Below are positions 1 through 10,212 of a stretch of DNA of 64,000 nt, piece by piece; position 1 is the first letter of the stretch, and each line of letters begins with the position of its first letter. The notes beneath the pieces are model-generated. The model had not been told where the DNA came from and did not search any database. It saw only the letters and a list, made by a program, of their open reading frames with translations. A program made the position numbers and the translations under genes. The DNA is from Sweltsa coloradensis (Eukaryota; Arthropoda; Insecta; Plecoptera; Chloroperlidae). The stretch is from assembly GCA_024449915.1 (NCBI GenBank), contig JAMZAV010003214.1, positions 1 to 64,000 on the forward strand. Reading direction: 5' to 3'.

Positions 1-68
1 CCCCTAGATTTACCCTAGACCTATAAGATGTACAGTTACCTGCAAAATTACAATTTGTTATTGGTAGT

Positions 69-341
69 ACGCGCAACCGTAATCATAATGCACACTCTAG
101 CTAAGGGGGCGTGGGAGGAGGAGCCATGCTGGTCAGAACCAGCCAGGGTAGGGGGAGGAAGGGGGGTTTCCTCACGTCGCGGTCGTCATCGTCTTTGTCA
201 TCGTTCGTTGTGTCATTGTCATCGTCGCCGGGGGTCGTCAAGGGAAAGGGGACAAGGCCCCGGGAAACGACGATTGCCAGAGCTCGACTCTAGTTTCGAG
301 TAAGATATTTCGCTCTTTCTAGCTGATGTTGCGTGGTTTGC
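69..341 (-). repeat. RepA copy, incomplete
   Basis: Recognised by the ordered RepA landmarks: GCGCAACCG, CACTCTAGC, GGTCAGAACCAGCC, CACGTCGCGGTCGTCATC, GATTGCCAGAGCTCG and TAGCTGATGTTGCG. It stops before the hairpin GCAGAGCCATGCTCTG, so the sense 5' end is missing. Open frames across it are arginine/serine-rich and recur in every RepA copy; I do not regard them as coding. Confidence 0.75.
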
Positions 342-819
342 TTGGTCTGTCACAAAATTTAGAAACAATACCGCAAGTCAATCCTATTGGGAAAGACATC
401 ATAGACCCAGTCCAAGAGTTTAGTGCCGGTTCAAGAGTAACATGTCTGGGGGGGGGGGGGGAAGACTACGAAATAAGAAAGTTGTCTAGTAGGGGACAAT
501 CTCACATTGAATTAGGGAAGCTTATTTAGAATAACCTTTCCCAAAAAACTTTAACAGTAACAATAGAAAAAAAATTACAAGAAACAAGAGTCAATTGATC
601 ATAAACTTCATATCATATTTCACGTACTGAAGAAGAAGACAAAATGGGTCTTTGAAACTTTCATACATAAGAATATCATGTATACCCCGAAAAAAAACAA
701 CCCGATAAAAAAAATGTGAACATTTATTTGTTTTCTAGAATCAAGGAGGGGGCCGATAGCCTCTTCCGCGTTTCCCCAGGATCCGTTTTTGGGTTTGGAA
801 ACAATGTGATATCCCATCT
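342..819. other. Unassigned AT-rich stretch
   Basis: No repeat family or credible gene seen. It has a 14-base G run at about 448-461 and scattered A/T runs. Confidence 0.5.
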
Positions 820-945
820 GACGACGACGTTAAAAAACTAGGAGGTTAGGTCCATATTGCGCCGCCTGTGACATTGTATTAAGAAATGATATATTGTGTG
901 TTTGATGATGCTATAGTTTTCTTATACTTCACAAGAGAGAGAAAA
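820..945 (-). mobile_element. LineL 3' tail fragment
   Basis: Reads GACGACGACGTtaAAAAACTAG, then the shared GTTAGGTCcATATTGCGCCGCCTGTGA block, then TGTGTTTGATGATgcTATAGTTTTCTTA. This is the antisense of the LINE 3' end seen complete at 34955-35190. The block normally present between CTAG and GGTTAGG is shortened. Confidence 0.65.
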
Positions 946-957
946 AAAAAATTATTA

Positions 958-1022
958 AAATTTAATGGTGCATCAACCGTTAGGTCAATCTGCGTCTCTC
1001 TAATCAAAGGTATATGGGGTGT
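958..1022 (-). repeat. RepA 3'-end fragment
   Basis: A short piece, GTGCATCAACCGTTAGGTCAATCTGCG, carrying only the shared RepA/LineL block and ending in unrelated sequence. It lies just after a LineL tail, as RepA copies often do here. Confidence 0.5.
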
Positions 1023-1049
1023 AACGTTTCCATGTTTTAATTTGAAGTT

Positions 1050-1265
1050 TTTTTGGATTAAGGGCGCGTCAACCGTGAGGTCACAATGCACCCATTCTAG
1101 CCAAAGGGGGTTTTTGGGGGGACAGTCCCATGCTGGTCAGAACCAACCACAGGTAGGGGAAGTAATTGGTTGATCTCACGTTGTGGTCGTTAATCGTTTT
1201 TGTCATCGTTCGTGTTTCAATGGCGTCGTCGTAAAAAGGTCAAATTCTACCCGGGGCCCGGAAAG
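1050..1265 (-). repeat. RepA copy with internal deletion
   Basis: Starts with the typical TTTTGGATTAAGG and shared block and runs through CAGAACCAACC and the TCATCG-rich centre. It then jumps directly to CAAATTCTACCCGGGGCCCG, the far sense 5' end. The middle, with GATTGCCAGAGCTCG and the TAGCTGATG segment, is absent, so about 130 bp have been deleted. Confidence 0.7.
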
Positions 1266-1430
1266 GGAAAGAAGATTTATCATCCCAAGGGCATTTACTT
1301 AGTAAATATTTATTAGATATTTCCAATTTAGTGTCGATGGCTGTTTCACAATGACATTATACCCCAGCATTCACTAATTATGACGAAAACATGGGAAAAC
1401 TTTGAGTCAAGAACTCGTTTTTCGCACGTA

Positions 1431-1685
1431 CGAACGACGTGAACAACACGGGCGCTTCAACCGGTGCGGTAATATTGAGACACTCTAGCCTAGGGGATAT
1501 GGTAAAGTGCTCAGCAGGTCCAGCCACGGGTAAGGGGAGGAAGGGGGTTTCTCACGTCGCGGTCGTCATCGCCTCCGTCATCTTTTCGTTGTGTCATTGT
1601 CAACGTCGCCGGGGAGGTCATCAAGAGAAAGGGGAGGTGTGCCGACGACGATTGCCAGAGCTCGCCTCTAGTAACGTTTAATTGT
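1431..1685 (-). repeat. LineL/RepA chimeric copy
   Basis: Begins like a LineL terminus (CGACGTGAACAACACGGGCGCTTCAACCGGT) but, after the shared block, continues as RepA (CACTCTAGCCTAGGGGATATGG, CAGCCACGGGTAAGGGGAGG, TCACGTCGCGGTCGTCATCG, GATTGCCAGAGCTCGCC). The switch lies inside the block common to both families, as expected from recombination or template switching there. Confidence 0.7.
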
Positions 1686-1837
1686 TTTAATACTTTTCGT
1701 GAAGGGGAAACCCTCACCATTGTGCAATATATGCCCCTCTTCAGCAGTAAACTTGGAATTATTGAAGTAAGGTCAATTGTGAAGGGATGCCCAGGGCAGT
1801 TGAAGGTTAATCATTCATTTTTTGGTTTGTTTGTTTA

Positions 1838-2095
1838 TTTGGTTTAAAGGGACGCGTCAACCGTGAGGTCACAATGCACCAACCACTCTAGCCTAGGGGA
1901 TATTGGGAGAAGGTGCCATTTACTGGTCAAAAACCACCCCACGGGTAAGGGGTAGAAGGGGGTTATCTGATATTTAAACAAAAGGCTATATTTTAATTAA
2001 TACCAGCAGAAATGACAGAATAAATGAACTAAACATTGAAAAACGAACAAGAATTGCCAGAAATCGCCCCTAGTTTTAGATTGAGAGATTAAATT
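1838..2095 (-). repeat. RepA copy, interrupted
   Basis: Typical start (GACGCGTCAACCGTGAGGTCACAATGCACC) to CACGGGTAAGGGG at about 1950. RepA identity is then lost over about 90 bp of AT-rich sequence and resumes as GAATTGCCAGAAATCGCCCCTAGTTT at 2052-2078. The central TCATCG-rich part has been replaced. Confidence 0.6.
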
Positions 2096-2139
2096 TTTTA
2101 CTCTTAAAATCCCCCTTTGCACTGGTTTCTTGATTACAA

Positions 2140-2245
2140 AAAAAGTCACTTGTGCGGGATATGAACCCATGTCCTCGTAGAGAAATACGCTTCGGATCAA
2201 CGCCCTAATCGTATATGCTAAACAGGGACTAGCTCGACACATTTT
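2140..2245 (-). repeat. tRNA-like SINE head (possible)
   Basis: On the minus strand a B-box-like GGGTTCATATCCC (2154-2170 region) is preceded at tRNA-like spacing by GATTAGGGCG and a possible anticodon-arm region. No clean acceptor stem is visible, so this is more likely a tRNA-derived SINE fragment than a tRNA gene. Confidence 0.4.
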
Positions 2246-2635
2246 GATTTGGCAATTCAAATAGGTTTTTTCTTTTGTAGAAACGTTATTCCTTGATATT
2301 CTACTTTTAAATTTTACATCTTTTTCAAACGGCTCGATATAATAGGTGAATTATACCAGTAATTTGTAATACAGAAATTGATCAATGTGGATGAAAATCA
2401 GGGTAAAATAAATGATTTTATAGTTCGTGAGAAAAAAACAAATTATTTTAAACGTAAAAATATTTCGTTTTCGCACTCAAGACTCCCAAACAGTCAAAAC
2501 GCGCGTACTCGCCCCCCAAAACGAGCTGAAAAACGAAAAAAGAGTCGATCTCACATTTAAAAGGCCTGGGGGCTGAGCCCGGGGAGTGTACAAAGAGAAG
2601 TAGTACCAAAGAGAGACCAGTAGAACATCGACAGA
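2246..2635. other. Unassigned AT-rich stretch
   Basis: No family recognised. The short open frames on either strand have low-complexity composition and no recognisable motif. Confidence 0.5.
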
Positions 2636-2742
2636 ATCAGGCGCTTTAACCGTGAGGTCATACTGAGCCGCAGTGATATTGAAAGGTAATATATTCATTT
2701 GTTGTGAGTAGGTTATAATCTTATATAAGGTTATTGAATAAT
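2636..2742 (-). mobile_element. LineL 3' tail fragment
   Basis: Contains GGCGCTTTAACCGTGAGGTCATACTGAGCCGCAGTGATATTG and the following TTTGTTGTGAGTAGGTTA. It most closely resembles the fragment at 26588-26690 and is directly followed by RepB. Confidence 0.6.
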
Positions 2743-3545
2743 TTTGGATGAGCGTAGCGAGCGTTTGCGAGCGAAGCGAAGATTCCATTTCACTTTTCAA
2801 ATGGGGAAAAAAATCCGGAATGTTTTTTTCTTTTTCTTTTTCTTTTTCTTTTTTTTTCTTTTTGTATTTTTTCTGTTTGTTTCCCCACGATTCCGGCTAA
2901 ATAGAATACACCGATTGCGATGAAATTTTTATGGAGGCCTTCCAAATCTCTGAACTTAGAACTGCCCCCGTTTTGAGCGCCCAAACGGAAATTTTTTCCC
3001 ATGGAAAATCACAATTTTACGATTTTTTTTTTGATTTTTAAAAAATTTCTTCGACTTTCTATCACCTACATGCTTTATCCGATTTTAATGATTTTTGCAC
3101 AGAACCTTTATTTTATGAACTAAGATATTTGTGAAATTTGAGCGCAATTGAAAAAATATTTATCATAAAAAACGAAATTTTACAGGTTTTTCATTTTTTA
3201 AACAATTCTTTGACTTATAACACCTACATGCTTTATCCGATTGTAATAATTTTTTTGCAGAAACCTTTATTTTATGAATGCATATATTAGTGTAAAATTT
3301 TAGCGCAATCGAAAAATTAATTCTTAAAAGAATCGCAATTTACGATTTTTTAACAATTACGATTAATTTAAAAAAAATAAAAAAATTAGGTTAATTTTAA
3401 TTTAATTTAATTTAATTTAAAAAAAAATTCAACTTAGTAATGATTTTGCCACAGAACAACAAAAAATTCGCATAAACATGGCAGCTCAATGCACCAATTA
3501 CGCTCATCCAACAACGCGGCGGGACTTAAAGCGTTTTCCTAGTTT
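2743..3545 (+). mobile_element. RepB element, copy 1
   Basis: Starts TTTTGGATGAGCGTAGCGAGCG and ends TACGCTCATCC followed by AACAACGCGGCGGGACTTAAAGCGTTTTCCTAG. GGATGAGCGTA is thus repeated inverted near the right end. Inside is a unit of roughly 160 bp present twice (CACCTACATGCTTTATCCGA at about 3064 and 3224). A (TTTTTC)n tract lies at 2822-2870 and a (TTTAA)n tract near 3394-3420. It is probably a non-autonomous transposon; no transposase is visible and I cannot place it in a superfamily. Confidence 0.65.
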
Positions 3546-3550
3546 AACAA

Positions 3551-3829
3551 TTTAGCGGTCAACCGTTAGGTCATAGACTCATAGTCATAATGGAAGGAGA
3601 GTCCGATGGGTGGGGCAGACCCAGCCACGGTTAGGGGGAAGTAAGGGGGGGTTTTCTCGTCGTGGGAGTCATCGCTTTGTCAAACGGTTTTTTTTGTAAT
3701 TGTCGTCGTTGTCGCGAATGGTCGTCAAATGAAGGTGAAGGTGTCCATAACGTCGACTGCCAGAGCTCGCCTCTAGTGTCGGGGAGTTTTTATTCCAGAC
3801 AAGATACTGTTTTCGAGATTTTTTGGGCG
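3551..3829 (-). repeat. RepA copy plus spacer
   Basis: Starts GCGGTCAACCGTTAGGTCAT and reaches CTGCCAGAGCTCGCCTCTAGTGTCGGGGAG. It then runs into a spacer (TATTCCAGACAAGATACTG...TTTTCGAGATTTTTTGGGCG) that recurs after the next RepA copy at 4187-4285. This makes the 3.75-4.29 kb region a short tandem array. Confidence 0.65.
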
Positions 3830-4188
3830 TTATTTGGATGAAGGACGCGTCAAACGTTAGGTCATAATGCACCACTCTAACCTAGGGGGGGGGGGGGGAG
3901 GGGGCCCCTGCGGGTCAGAACCACCACGGGTTTGGGGAGGAAAGGGGGTTCTCACGTCGTGGTCGTCATTGTCTTCGTCATCGTTCGTTGGGTCATTGTC
4001 ATCGTCGCCGAGGGGTCGTCAAGGGAAGGGGGCAAGGTCTCCGACGACGATTGCCAGAGCTCGCCTCTATTTCCAGGGAGTAAAATACTACCCTTCACAC
4101 TAGCTGATGATTGCGAGGTGGACTTTTTCTCTAGAAGCGCCTTTTACGGTTAGCAGACCCCTGCTCTGGGCCAATTCTACCCCGGTCC
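3830..4188 (-). repeat. RepA copy, near full length
   Basis: Runs from TATTTGGATGAAGGACGCGTCAAACG through to GGCCAATTCTACCCCGG, with all main landmarks in order. It carries the subfamily features CACTCTAACC, CATTGTCTTCGTCATCG and AAAATACTACCCTTC. G runs of 12 or more near 3887-3902 are probably inflated homopolymers. Confidence 0.8.
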
Positions 4189-4279
4189 ATAACGTCGGGC
4201 TGCCAGAGCTCGCCTTTTTAGTGGGGGGGATTTTATTTTTCCAAAAGATACGGGTTTTCGAGTTTTTTTGGGTCGTTTT
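4189..4279 (-). repeat. Duplicated RepA end and spacer
   Basis: CATAACGTCGGGCTGCCAGAGCTCG...TTTTCCAAAAGATACGGGTTTTCGAG repeats 3749-3835 with small indels. This marks the boundary of a tandem unit of about 440 bp. Confidence 0.6.
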
Positions 4280-4660
4280 TTTTTGGTTTAAGGGACGGGG
4301 GTAACCCGTTAGGTCATAATCACCAAAAAACCCAAGGGGGGGGGGGGGGTGGGGAGAAGGCCCTTGTTTGTAGAATCCCCAAAGGGTTAGGGGGGGAAAA
4401 AGGGGGTTTAAAATTTCGCGGTCGTCATTTTTCTTCGTCATCGTCGGGGGGATGTCATTGTAGTCATCGCTTTAAAAGGGGCGCCCAAGGGGAAAGGGGG
4501 GCAAGTTCCCCCCCCCCGACGATTGCCAGGGCTCGCCTTATTTTTGGGGATTACCCCCTTTCATACTAGCTGATGTTGAAAGGGTGGACTTTTTCTTTTA
4601 AACCCCTTTTTACGATTAGCAAAAGCATGTTCCGGGGCCAAATTCTCCCCCGGGCCCCAA
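4280..4660 (-). repeat. RepA copy, near full length, corrupted
   Basis: All landmarks from TTTGGTTTAAGGGACG to CCCCCGGGCCCC are in order, but many G, C, A and T runs are longer or shorter than in other copies (for example the C run near 4510). The damage is mainly homopolymer length, which suggests consensus error. Confidence 0.7.
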
Positions 4661-4871
4661 TAAAATTTTTTTTTCATTCCTCGCCCTTTTTCGATCGCAG
4701 AGTCGTCCCTTTTGACCCAAATTTCTACCCTGGAACTAAAAGGGTCTGGGAAAAACGTGTACATAAAATCCATTTTTAAAAAATTCGGGAAAACGGGGAG
4801 GGGGCAAAACAGGTGGCTTTGGAAGGGTTTTAAAATTATTTTGAAAAAAAGGCGGGTAAAACGGTTTTTCA

Positions 4872-5104
4872 AATGTGCCTAGGGATATGGGGGGACAATC
4901 CTTTGCTGGCCAGAACCACCCAGGGTGGGGGGAAATTTTAAGGGAGAAGTTCCTCGGGGTCGGGGGCCAGAGCTCCCCTGGGGAAGTAAAATACCCCCTA
5001 CATAATAGCTGATGTTTCCGAGATAAAATTTTTCCTCTTGTTCGTCTTTGATTATCATAGAGCCATGTTTGGGGCTAGTTTTATGTTGGGCCCAGGCGTG
5101 GATA
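4872..5104 (-). repeat. RepA copy, deleted
   Basis: Holds GCCTAGGGATATGGGG, CTGGCCAGAACCACCC, CAGAGCTCCCC, TAGCTGATGTTTCCGAG and AGAGCCATG...GGGCCCAGG in order. The TCATCG-rich centre and the shared 3' block are missing. Confidence 0.55.
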
Positions 5105-5581
5105 ACAGAATAGCGACAAAAAAAAAATGTAAATCCCCATCAAGCCAAATTTTCAAACCGAGTTAATTTTCAAACCCAAAGGAATAATAGAACCTCAGTT
5201 TGCTTTATTTTTGTCGAAAAGTTTCCAATATACACTTTTATATTAAAAATACCCAACCAAATAGCCCAGTATTTTGTCATTTTCTTTTCCAAAAAGTACA
5301 ATTCCCCAAGCCCAGGGCACGTCTTTTCGCCCAAAGGGAACAAAAGAAAAAAAAGGGACAGTGCATAATTTTTTAAAACAATGTTGCCTTCCCCCGCCTT
5401 TTTGGAGGGAAATTTTTCCCAAAACCCTACGCAAGTTGACCTATTGTGATCGAGATGTGAGGAATAGTTCTGTTGTGAACCTTTGAGGCCGTGAGTTTCA
5501 AAGGGGTCGTGTTTGTGGTGTCTCGGGAAGACGAATCTTTTAAATAAAACTCATTTAATCTCAATTTTTTTGTTGGTTTTT
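5105..5581. other. Unassigned stretch
   Basis: No repeat or gene recognised. A/T and C runs are abundant. Open frames on both strands overlap and have no motifs I know. Confidence 0.45.
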
Positions 5582-5945
5582 TTAAATTAAGGGGGGAAAA
5601 AACCGTTGGGGTCTTTAATGCACTACTCTGCCAAGGGGGTTTGGGGGGAGGGGACCCCATGTGGTCAGAACCACCCACGGGTAGGGGGGGAAAGGGGGGG
5701 TTTCTTACGTCGCGGTCGTCACCCGTCTTTGTAAATCGTTCGTTGTTTTCTTTGGGTCATCGTCCCCGGGGGGTGTAAAGGGGAAAAGGGGGAAAGGCCC
5801 CCGACGATGATTCCCCAGAGCCTCCCCTTTAGTTTGGGGAGTAAGCCCCCCTTCACTCTTATTTGCTGATTTTTGCGAGGGGGGGAATTTTTTCTTTTGA
5901 ACGCCTTTTACGATAGCAGACCCATGATCGGGGCCTAGGCAATGC
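5582..5945 (-). repeat. RepA copy, near full length, corrupted
   Basis: Starts AAATTAAGGGG...AACCGTTGGGGTC and ends GATAGCAGACCCATGATCGGGGCC. All internal landmarks are present but with stretched G and C runs. Confidence 0.65.
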
Positions 5946-6882
5946 ATTTTAATTAAATATGATTTTTAAAATTAGATTTCAATACGACAAACGTCAAAAC
6001 TTACGAGCTCCATTCCAAATAAAAAAATTACTATAATATTTTGGTTGTTTTTTTAACAGTTATTTTTTTATTTAAGTCTGACTTTTGGGCCCAAACCCTC
6101 GAGAAAATCAGACTTTGACGCTGAACGAGGGGTTAAATTCAGGATCATTGGAAGCTCAATGTTTTGTTTATCGGGTTGTGGTTTCACCAAAATATTAGGA
6201 AAAGAATGTGGAAATAGGGTACAAGGCAGTTTTTCCATTTTACGTTCACTTTTCTTTTTAAAATGACCGTTAATATGACCCCAAAAACTTTAATTTATAG
6301 AAATTTTCCCGTTTTTGTGTAAGAGGAAAATTTTTTTGGGAAAAATTTCAAAATCGGTTTTTAAATAGGGGACACGCGCCACCCTTTTGGGGGAAACGCC
6401 CCCCCCAAAAATTTTAGTTTTTTTGTTAAAAAAAATAAAGGTAAAAAAGCGGTACGGTCTGTATGTGAAATTAGGGGATTTGACGATCAAGGGGTTTTTT
6501 TCGGGGGGGCTTTTTTTAAAAAAAATTGTAAAAAAATTTGGGAAAATCGAGCTTGACCCCCCAGTCTTAGGCTTACAATTTAGGTGATCGCTTTCTGCAT
6601 CAGTTGTGATTTACTACTTGTAGGACAATTATGTGGGGTCATAGGTGAATTTGATTATAAAATGTCAACACTTCATGATTAATAAAACACAAATGAAAAA
6701 CCCAAAAAACCAAAAAAAAAATCTCCTCGATTGTGCAAGGGGGATACCTGAAAATTTAAAACCTCTTTTAAACCATAGACAATAAATTTTTTCCTTAGGA
6801 CGAGTGTATTTTTTATGCTTTTGGGGTTGATATTTTGGTAAAATTAAAAAAAATAAGAAAGTTAAATCATTTAAAAAAAAAG
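5946..6882. other. Unassigned AT-rich stretch
   Basis: Long A and T runs with no recognised family, and no domain or motif in the short frames. Mirror frames at 6290-6587 run on opposite strands over the same bases, a sign of composition rather than coding. Confidence 0.45.
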
Positions 6883-7262
6883 GGGTTAAGGACGGGGTCA
6901 AACGTTTGGTTTATTTAAGGGAACCCCTCTAGCCTAAGGGGGGGGGGGGGAGAGGAGGGGCCCATGCTGGGGCTAATTCCAGCCACGGGGGAAGGGGAGG
7001 AAGGGGGGTTTCTCCCCGTCGCGGCGGCATCGTTTTTTGGGCATTGTTCGTTTTGTCCCTTGGGCATCGTTTGCGGGGGGGCGTCAAGGGAAGGGGGGAA
7101 GGTCCCCGACGACGATTGCCAGAGCTCGCCTCTAGTTTCGGGGAGAATGTACTCCCCCCCCTTACTAGCTGAGTTTTCGGAGGGGCCCTTTTTTTCCCTT
7201 AAAAACACCTTGTACGATTTGAGAGCCGCTTGGGCCAAAAATTTCCCCGGGTCCGACGAGGA
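6883..7262 (-). repeat. RepA copy, near full length, corrupted
   Basis: TTAAGGACGGGGTCAAACG to GGGCCAAAAATTTCCCCGGG with every RepA landmark in between. The 117-codon plus-strand frame across it (6964-7317) is the usual RepA pseudo-frame. Confidence 0.7.
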
Positions 7263-7294
7263 ACAAATTGATGGACACTTGATGATATACCAAA

Positions 7295-7365
7295 AGAGGA
7301 AACAAGGCGCTTTTTAAACCCTGAGGTAAAATTAGCCCCAGTCATATTTTTAGGTAATTTATTGA
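7295..7365 (-). mobile_element. LineL 3' tail fragment
   Basis: GAAACAAGGCGCTTTTTAAACCCTGAGG...GCCCCAGTCATATT matches the LineL terminal block, with several substitutions. Confidence 0.45.
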
Positions 7366-7519
7366 ATTTTTTGTTTAGATTTGTTTTATATCATATTTAA
7401 TTTTAAAAATTTTTAAAATAAAAAAGTGGTACAACAAAATATAGAATTAGTATCATCAGTAACGTCCCCCCTTAAGTTTTAAAATGCATTTTAAAAATGT
7501 TTTTCACCCTTAAACCCAG

Positions 7520-7973
7520 GGATATTTTGGGGGAAGGTCCATGCTGGGCAGAACCAAACCACCAAAACCCAAAAGGGGTTTTAGTTTGTTTTTTTAAAAA
7601 AAAAGGGGGGGGTCAAACCCCTTTTGGCCCTGATGCTCCACCTAGCCCAAGGGGGGGGGGGGGGGAGGACGGGCCCCTTGCTGGTTTAGAACCAAACCAC
7701 GAGTAAGGGGAGGAAGGGGGGTTTTTCAAGTCGCGGTCGTCATTGTCTTCGTCATCGGGTTTGTTGTGGTTTATTGTTATCGTCGAAAGAGGGTCGTAAG
7801 GAAGGGGGGCAAAAGGCCCCGACGACGATTGCCAGAGCTCGTCTAGATTGGGGATTAAAAATACCCCGCTCGTAATAGCGATGTTTGGGGAGGTGGACTT
7901 TTTTTTTTGAATCGCCTTTACGGGCTAGCAGAGCCCTGCTCTGGGCCAATTTACCCCCGGGCCCCGGGGCGGG
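7520..7973 (-). repeat. Two abutting RepA copies
   Basis: A short piece (GGTCCATGCTGGGCAGAACCA, 7536-7560) is followed from about 7595 by a longer copy running to GGGCCAATTTACCCCCGGGCCCCGGGGCGGGG. The longer copy has all the usual landmarks with distorted homopolymers. Confidence 0.6.
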
Positions 7974-7977
7974 GATT

Positions 7978-8340
7978 TGGTTATTTGGATTTAAGGGCGC
8001 CCTCAAAACCCTTTGGTCATAATGACCCTCTAGCCTAAGGGGGGGGAGGAGGGGCCCATGCTGATCAGAACCAGCCCCGGGTAAGGGGAGGGAAAGGGGG
8101 GGGGTTTAAAGTCCCCGGTTTGTATCGTCTGGTCCTCGTTCGTTTTTTGTCCAAATTTTCATCGCGGGGGGCCCGGGGGGGGCCCCGGGCGGGCGATTGC
8201 CAGAGGGTCGCCTCTATTTCGGGAGTACGATACTCCGCTCTTTCTAGGTTTTGTTTGCTTTGGTGGGTTGGGAAACGCCTTTTCGATTAGCAGAGCCATG
8301 ATCTGGGCCCCCAAATTTTACCCCCGGGGGAAAACGGGGA
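7978..8340 (-). repeat. RepA copy, near full length, corrupted
   Basis: TTATTTGGATTTAAGGGCGCCCTCAAAACC to GGGCCCCCAAATTTTACCCCCGGGGG. It begins immediately after the preceding copy, so the two are effectively head to tail. Confidence 0.65.
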
Positions 8341-8886
8341 TTTTGGGTTTTTGGATTTAGGACGCCCTTTAACCCTTTGGGTTTATAATGCACAACTCTA
8401 GCCCCAAGGGGGGGGAAGGGGGGGGGAGGGGCCAAGCTTTGGGCAGAACCAGCCAAAGGGTAAAGGGGGGGAAGGGGGGTTTTTCACGTCGGGTCGGCCC
8501 CCTTTGTCTTTGTCACCGTTCGTTGTGGGCATTGTCAAACGTCGCCGGGGGGGGTCAAGGGGAAGGGGGGAAGGGCCCCCACGACGATTTCAGAGCTCGC
8601 CCCTAGTTTCGGGGAGTAAGAAAAACTCCCCTCGTTATAGCTGATGTTTGCGAGGTGGAAATTTTCTTTTGAATCGCCTTTTACGATTAGCAGAGCCAGG
8701 CTCTGGGCCAATTCTACCCCGCGCGACGTGAGAAACCTCCCTTCCTCCCCTTCACCCGTGGCTGGTTCTGAACAGCATGGGCTCCTCCTCTCTACCCTCC
8801 TTAGGCTAGAGTGGTGCATTATGACCTAACGGTTGACGCGTCCTTAATCACAAATAAACCAAAAAAAAAACGGGCCCAGACGGGGA
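8341..8886 (-). repeat. RepA copy split by an inverted RepA insertion
   Basis: The outer copy runs from TTTGGATTTAGGACGCC (8349) to CCAATTCTACCCCG (8720) and finishes with CGGGCCCAGACGGGG at 8872-8886. Between these lies a second RepA fragment in the opposite orientation (8721-8871). The split point is inside the CTACCCCGGGCCCAG segment that is continuous in other copies. Confidence 0.75.
8721..8871 (+). mobile_element. Nested 5'-truncated RepA, sense on plus strand
   Basis: The only RepA copy in this window on the plus strand. It starts inside the unit (GCGACGTGAGAAACCTCCC), runs through GGCTGGTTCTGAACAGC and GCATTATGACCTAACGG, and ends CCTTAATCACAAATAAACC plus an A run. A 5' truncation with a 3' A-tail is the form expected of target-primed reverse transcription. 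I use it to define RepA polarity. An obvious target duplication is not seen. Confidence 0.75.
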
Positions 8887-10099
8887 TTTAGTAATTTTCT
8901 GATTGTTTTGCATTTAATCGAAATGTCAAAATCTAATAGCAACCTGTTTTGAGAGAATGTAAATTAAAAGTTTCTATTATAAATTGTTTGCATTCTATTC
9001 TGGCTTAAAGCTATTATAATATTCTAATACTAGGAAACGCTCAGTTGGACGCGTTGATAAGCGAGCACGTGCTATAGCTAGACCCACATTGCACATTTTT
9101 TAAATTTTAAAATTTGCGACGTTCGCTGTCACAGGGGCCATGTTTCCAATATTATTTATTATTGCCAAGGTATTTGGGTAAACCCGTGTGTAAGTAAACC
9201 TTTACTTTGTGGACAATGACGTACATATAACTTATATTATTATGTCATTTTTTGTGGATGAAATCCACCGCCATCTAGAGGACCTTGACTCCTTGGGAAA
9301 ACTATTTAAACTCTTTAGTGACAAATAATACACTGCTTCCTCGAAAGTATTTTGATTACTTCTAGGTGGCAGTGCATTAGAAACTTCGCGCGTCTTTTCG
9401 TAGCCATGGCAACGTTACTTTTGTTATAATGTAATTTCCATCTACACTTCTTATCGGATCAAAATATAATTAACATATTCGTGACCGGACGGACATTCTA
9501 AATGATTTGGCTATCACAGATTTTGTCGCCGTTTAGTTTTTAAAAAAACTTTCGATTAACTTTAATGTAACTTTTTTACTTTTTAAACGATTTTGCCACA
9601 AAACTAATGGCATTCAATCGAGAACGAAGCTTGCGGATGCTCAAAGTTTCAACTCGATCCGAGCCTCCGTTCGAACGTTATGGCGAGACATATATAAAAT
9701 ATATAAAAAAAAAAAACAGTGACTAATTTTTCCGGCAGAGTCAAATGAAAACGCTCGCTTCGCTCGCTTAAAAAGTAAAATCTTGTTCGAAAATGAAACT
9801 ATGCAATGTGCACAGCCCATGTTGCGTTCCACCCTCCCACAGGATGACAATAACAATTAATTGGTATAAAGCCCACGAGTTGTTTATTGCGACGCAAACA
9901 GGAAGCTCATTTTCAATACGCGGAGAAACTAGGGCGCTCCAACCGGGAGCTCTATGTGCTGCTTTTTAAATTTTGTGAGTAAAAAATTTTTTTTAATTTT
10001 TTAATTTTTAATTTTTTTCGTAGACGTTACCGAACCTTTGTATGGTGGGGTCGAGAATGGGATTTGTTTAATTAGGTTTAAAAGAGAGGATCCCTTAAA
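8887..10099. other. Unassigned stretch
   Basis: No RepA or LineL identity. CGCTCGCTTCGCTCGC at about 9754-9770 recalls RepB termini but the rest of a RepB copy is not clear. No credible gene. Confidence 0.45.
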
Positions 10100-10212
10100 A
10101 GGCTTTAATGGAAACTCTAGCCAAGAGGTTGGGAAAGGAAGGTCCCAGGGGGTCAAAACCAGCCACAGGTGGGGGGGGAGGAAAGGGGGGGTGGATTCTC
10201 ACGTCTTGGTCT
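10100..10212 (-). repeat. RepA fragment, sense 3' part
   Basis: Contains AACTCTAGCCAAGAGG, GGGTCAAAACCAGCCACAGGTGGGG and TTCTCACGTCTTGGTC, then ends. This is a 5'-truncated copy with a diverged tail. Confidence 0.5.

Noticed and set aside
449..461. Telomeric or G-quadruplex function of G runs
   Set aside because: Single homopolymer runs without a repeated G-tract pattern, in a region where run lengths look unreliable.
2790..3002. Lysine/arginine-rich 70-codon minus-strand frame
   Set aside because: Encoded by the (TTTTTC)n tract of RepB; low complexity.
9641..9856. RepB copy
   Set aside because: Only CGCTCGCTTCGCTCGC resembles RepB; the body and the second end are not found.
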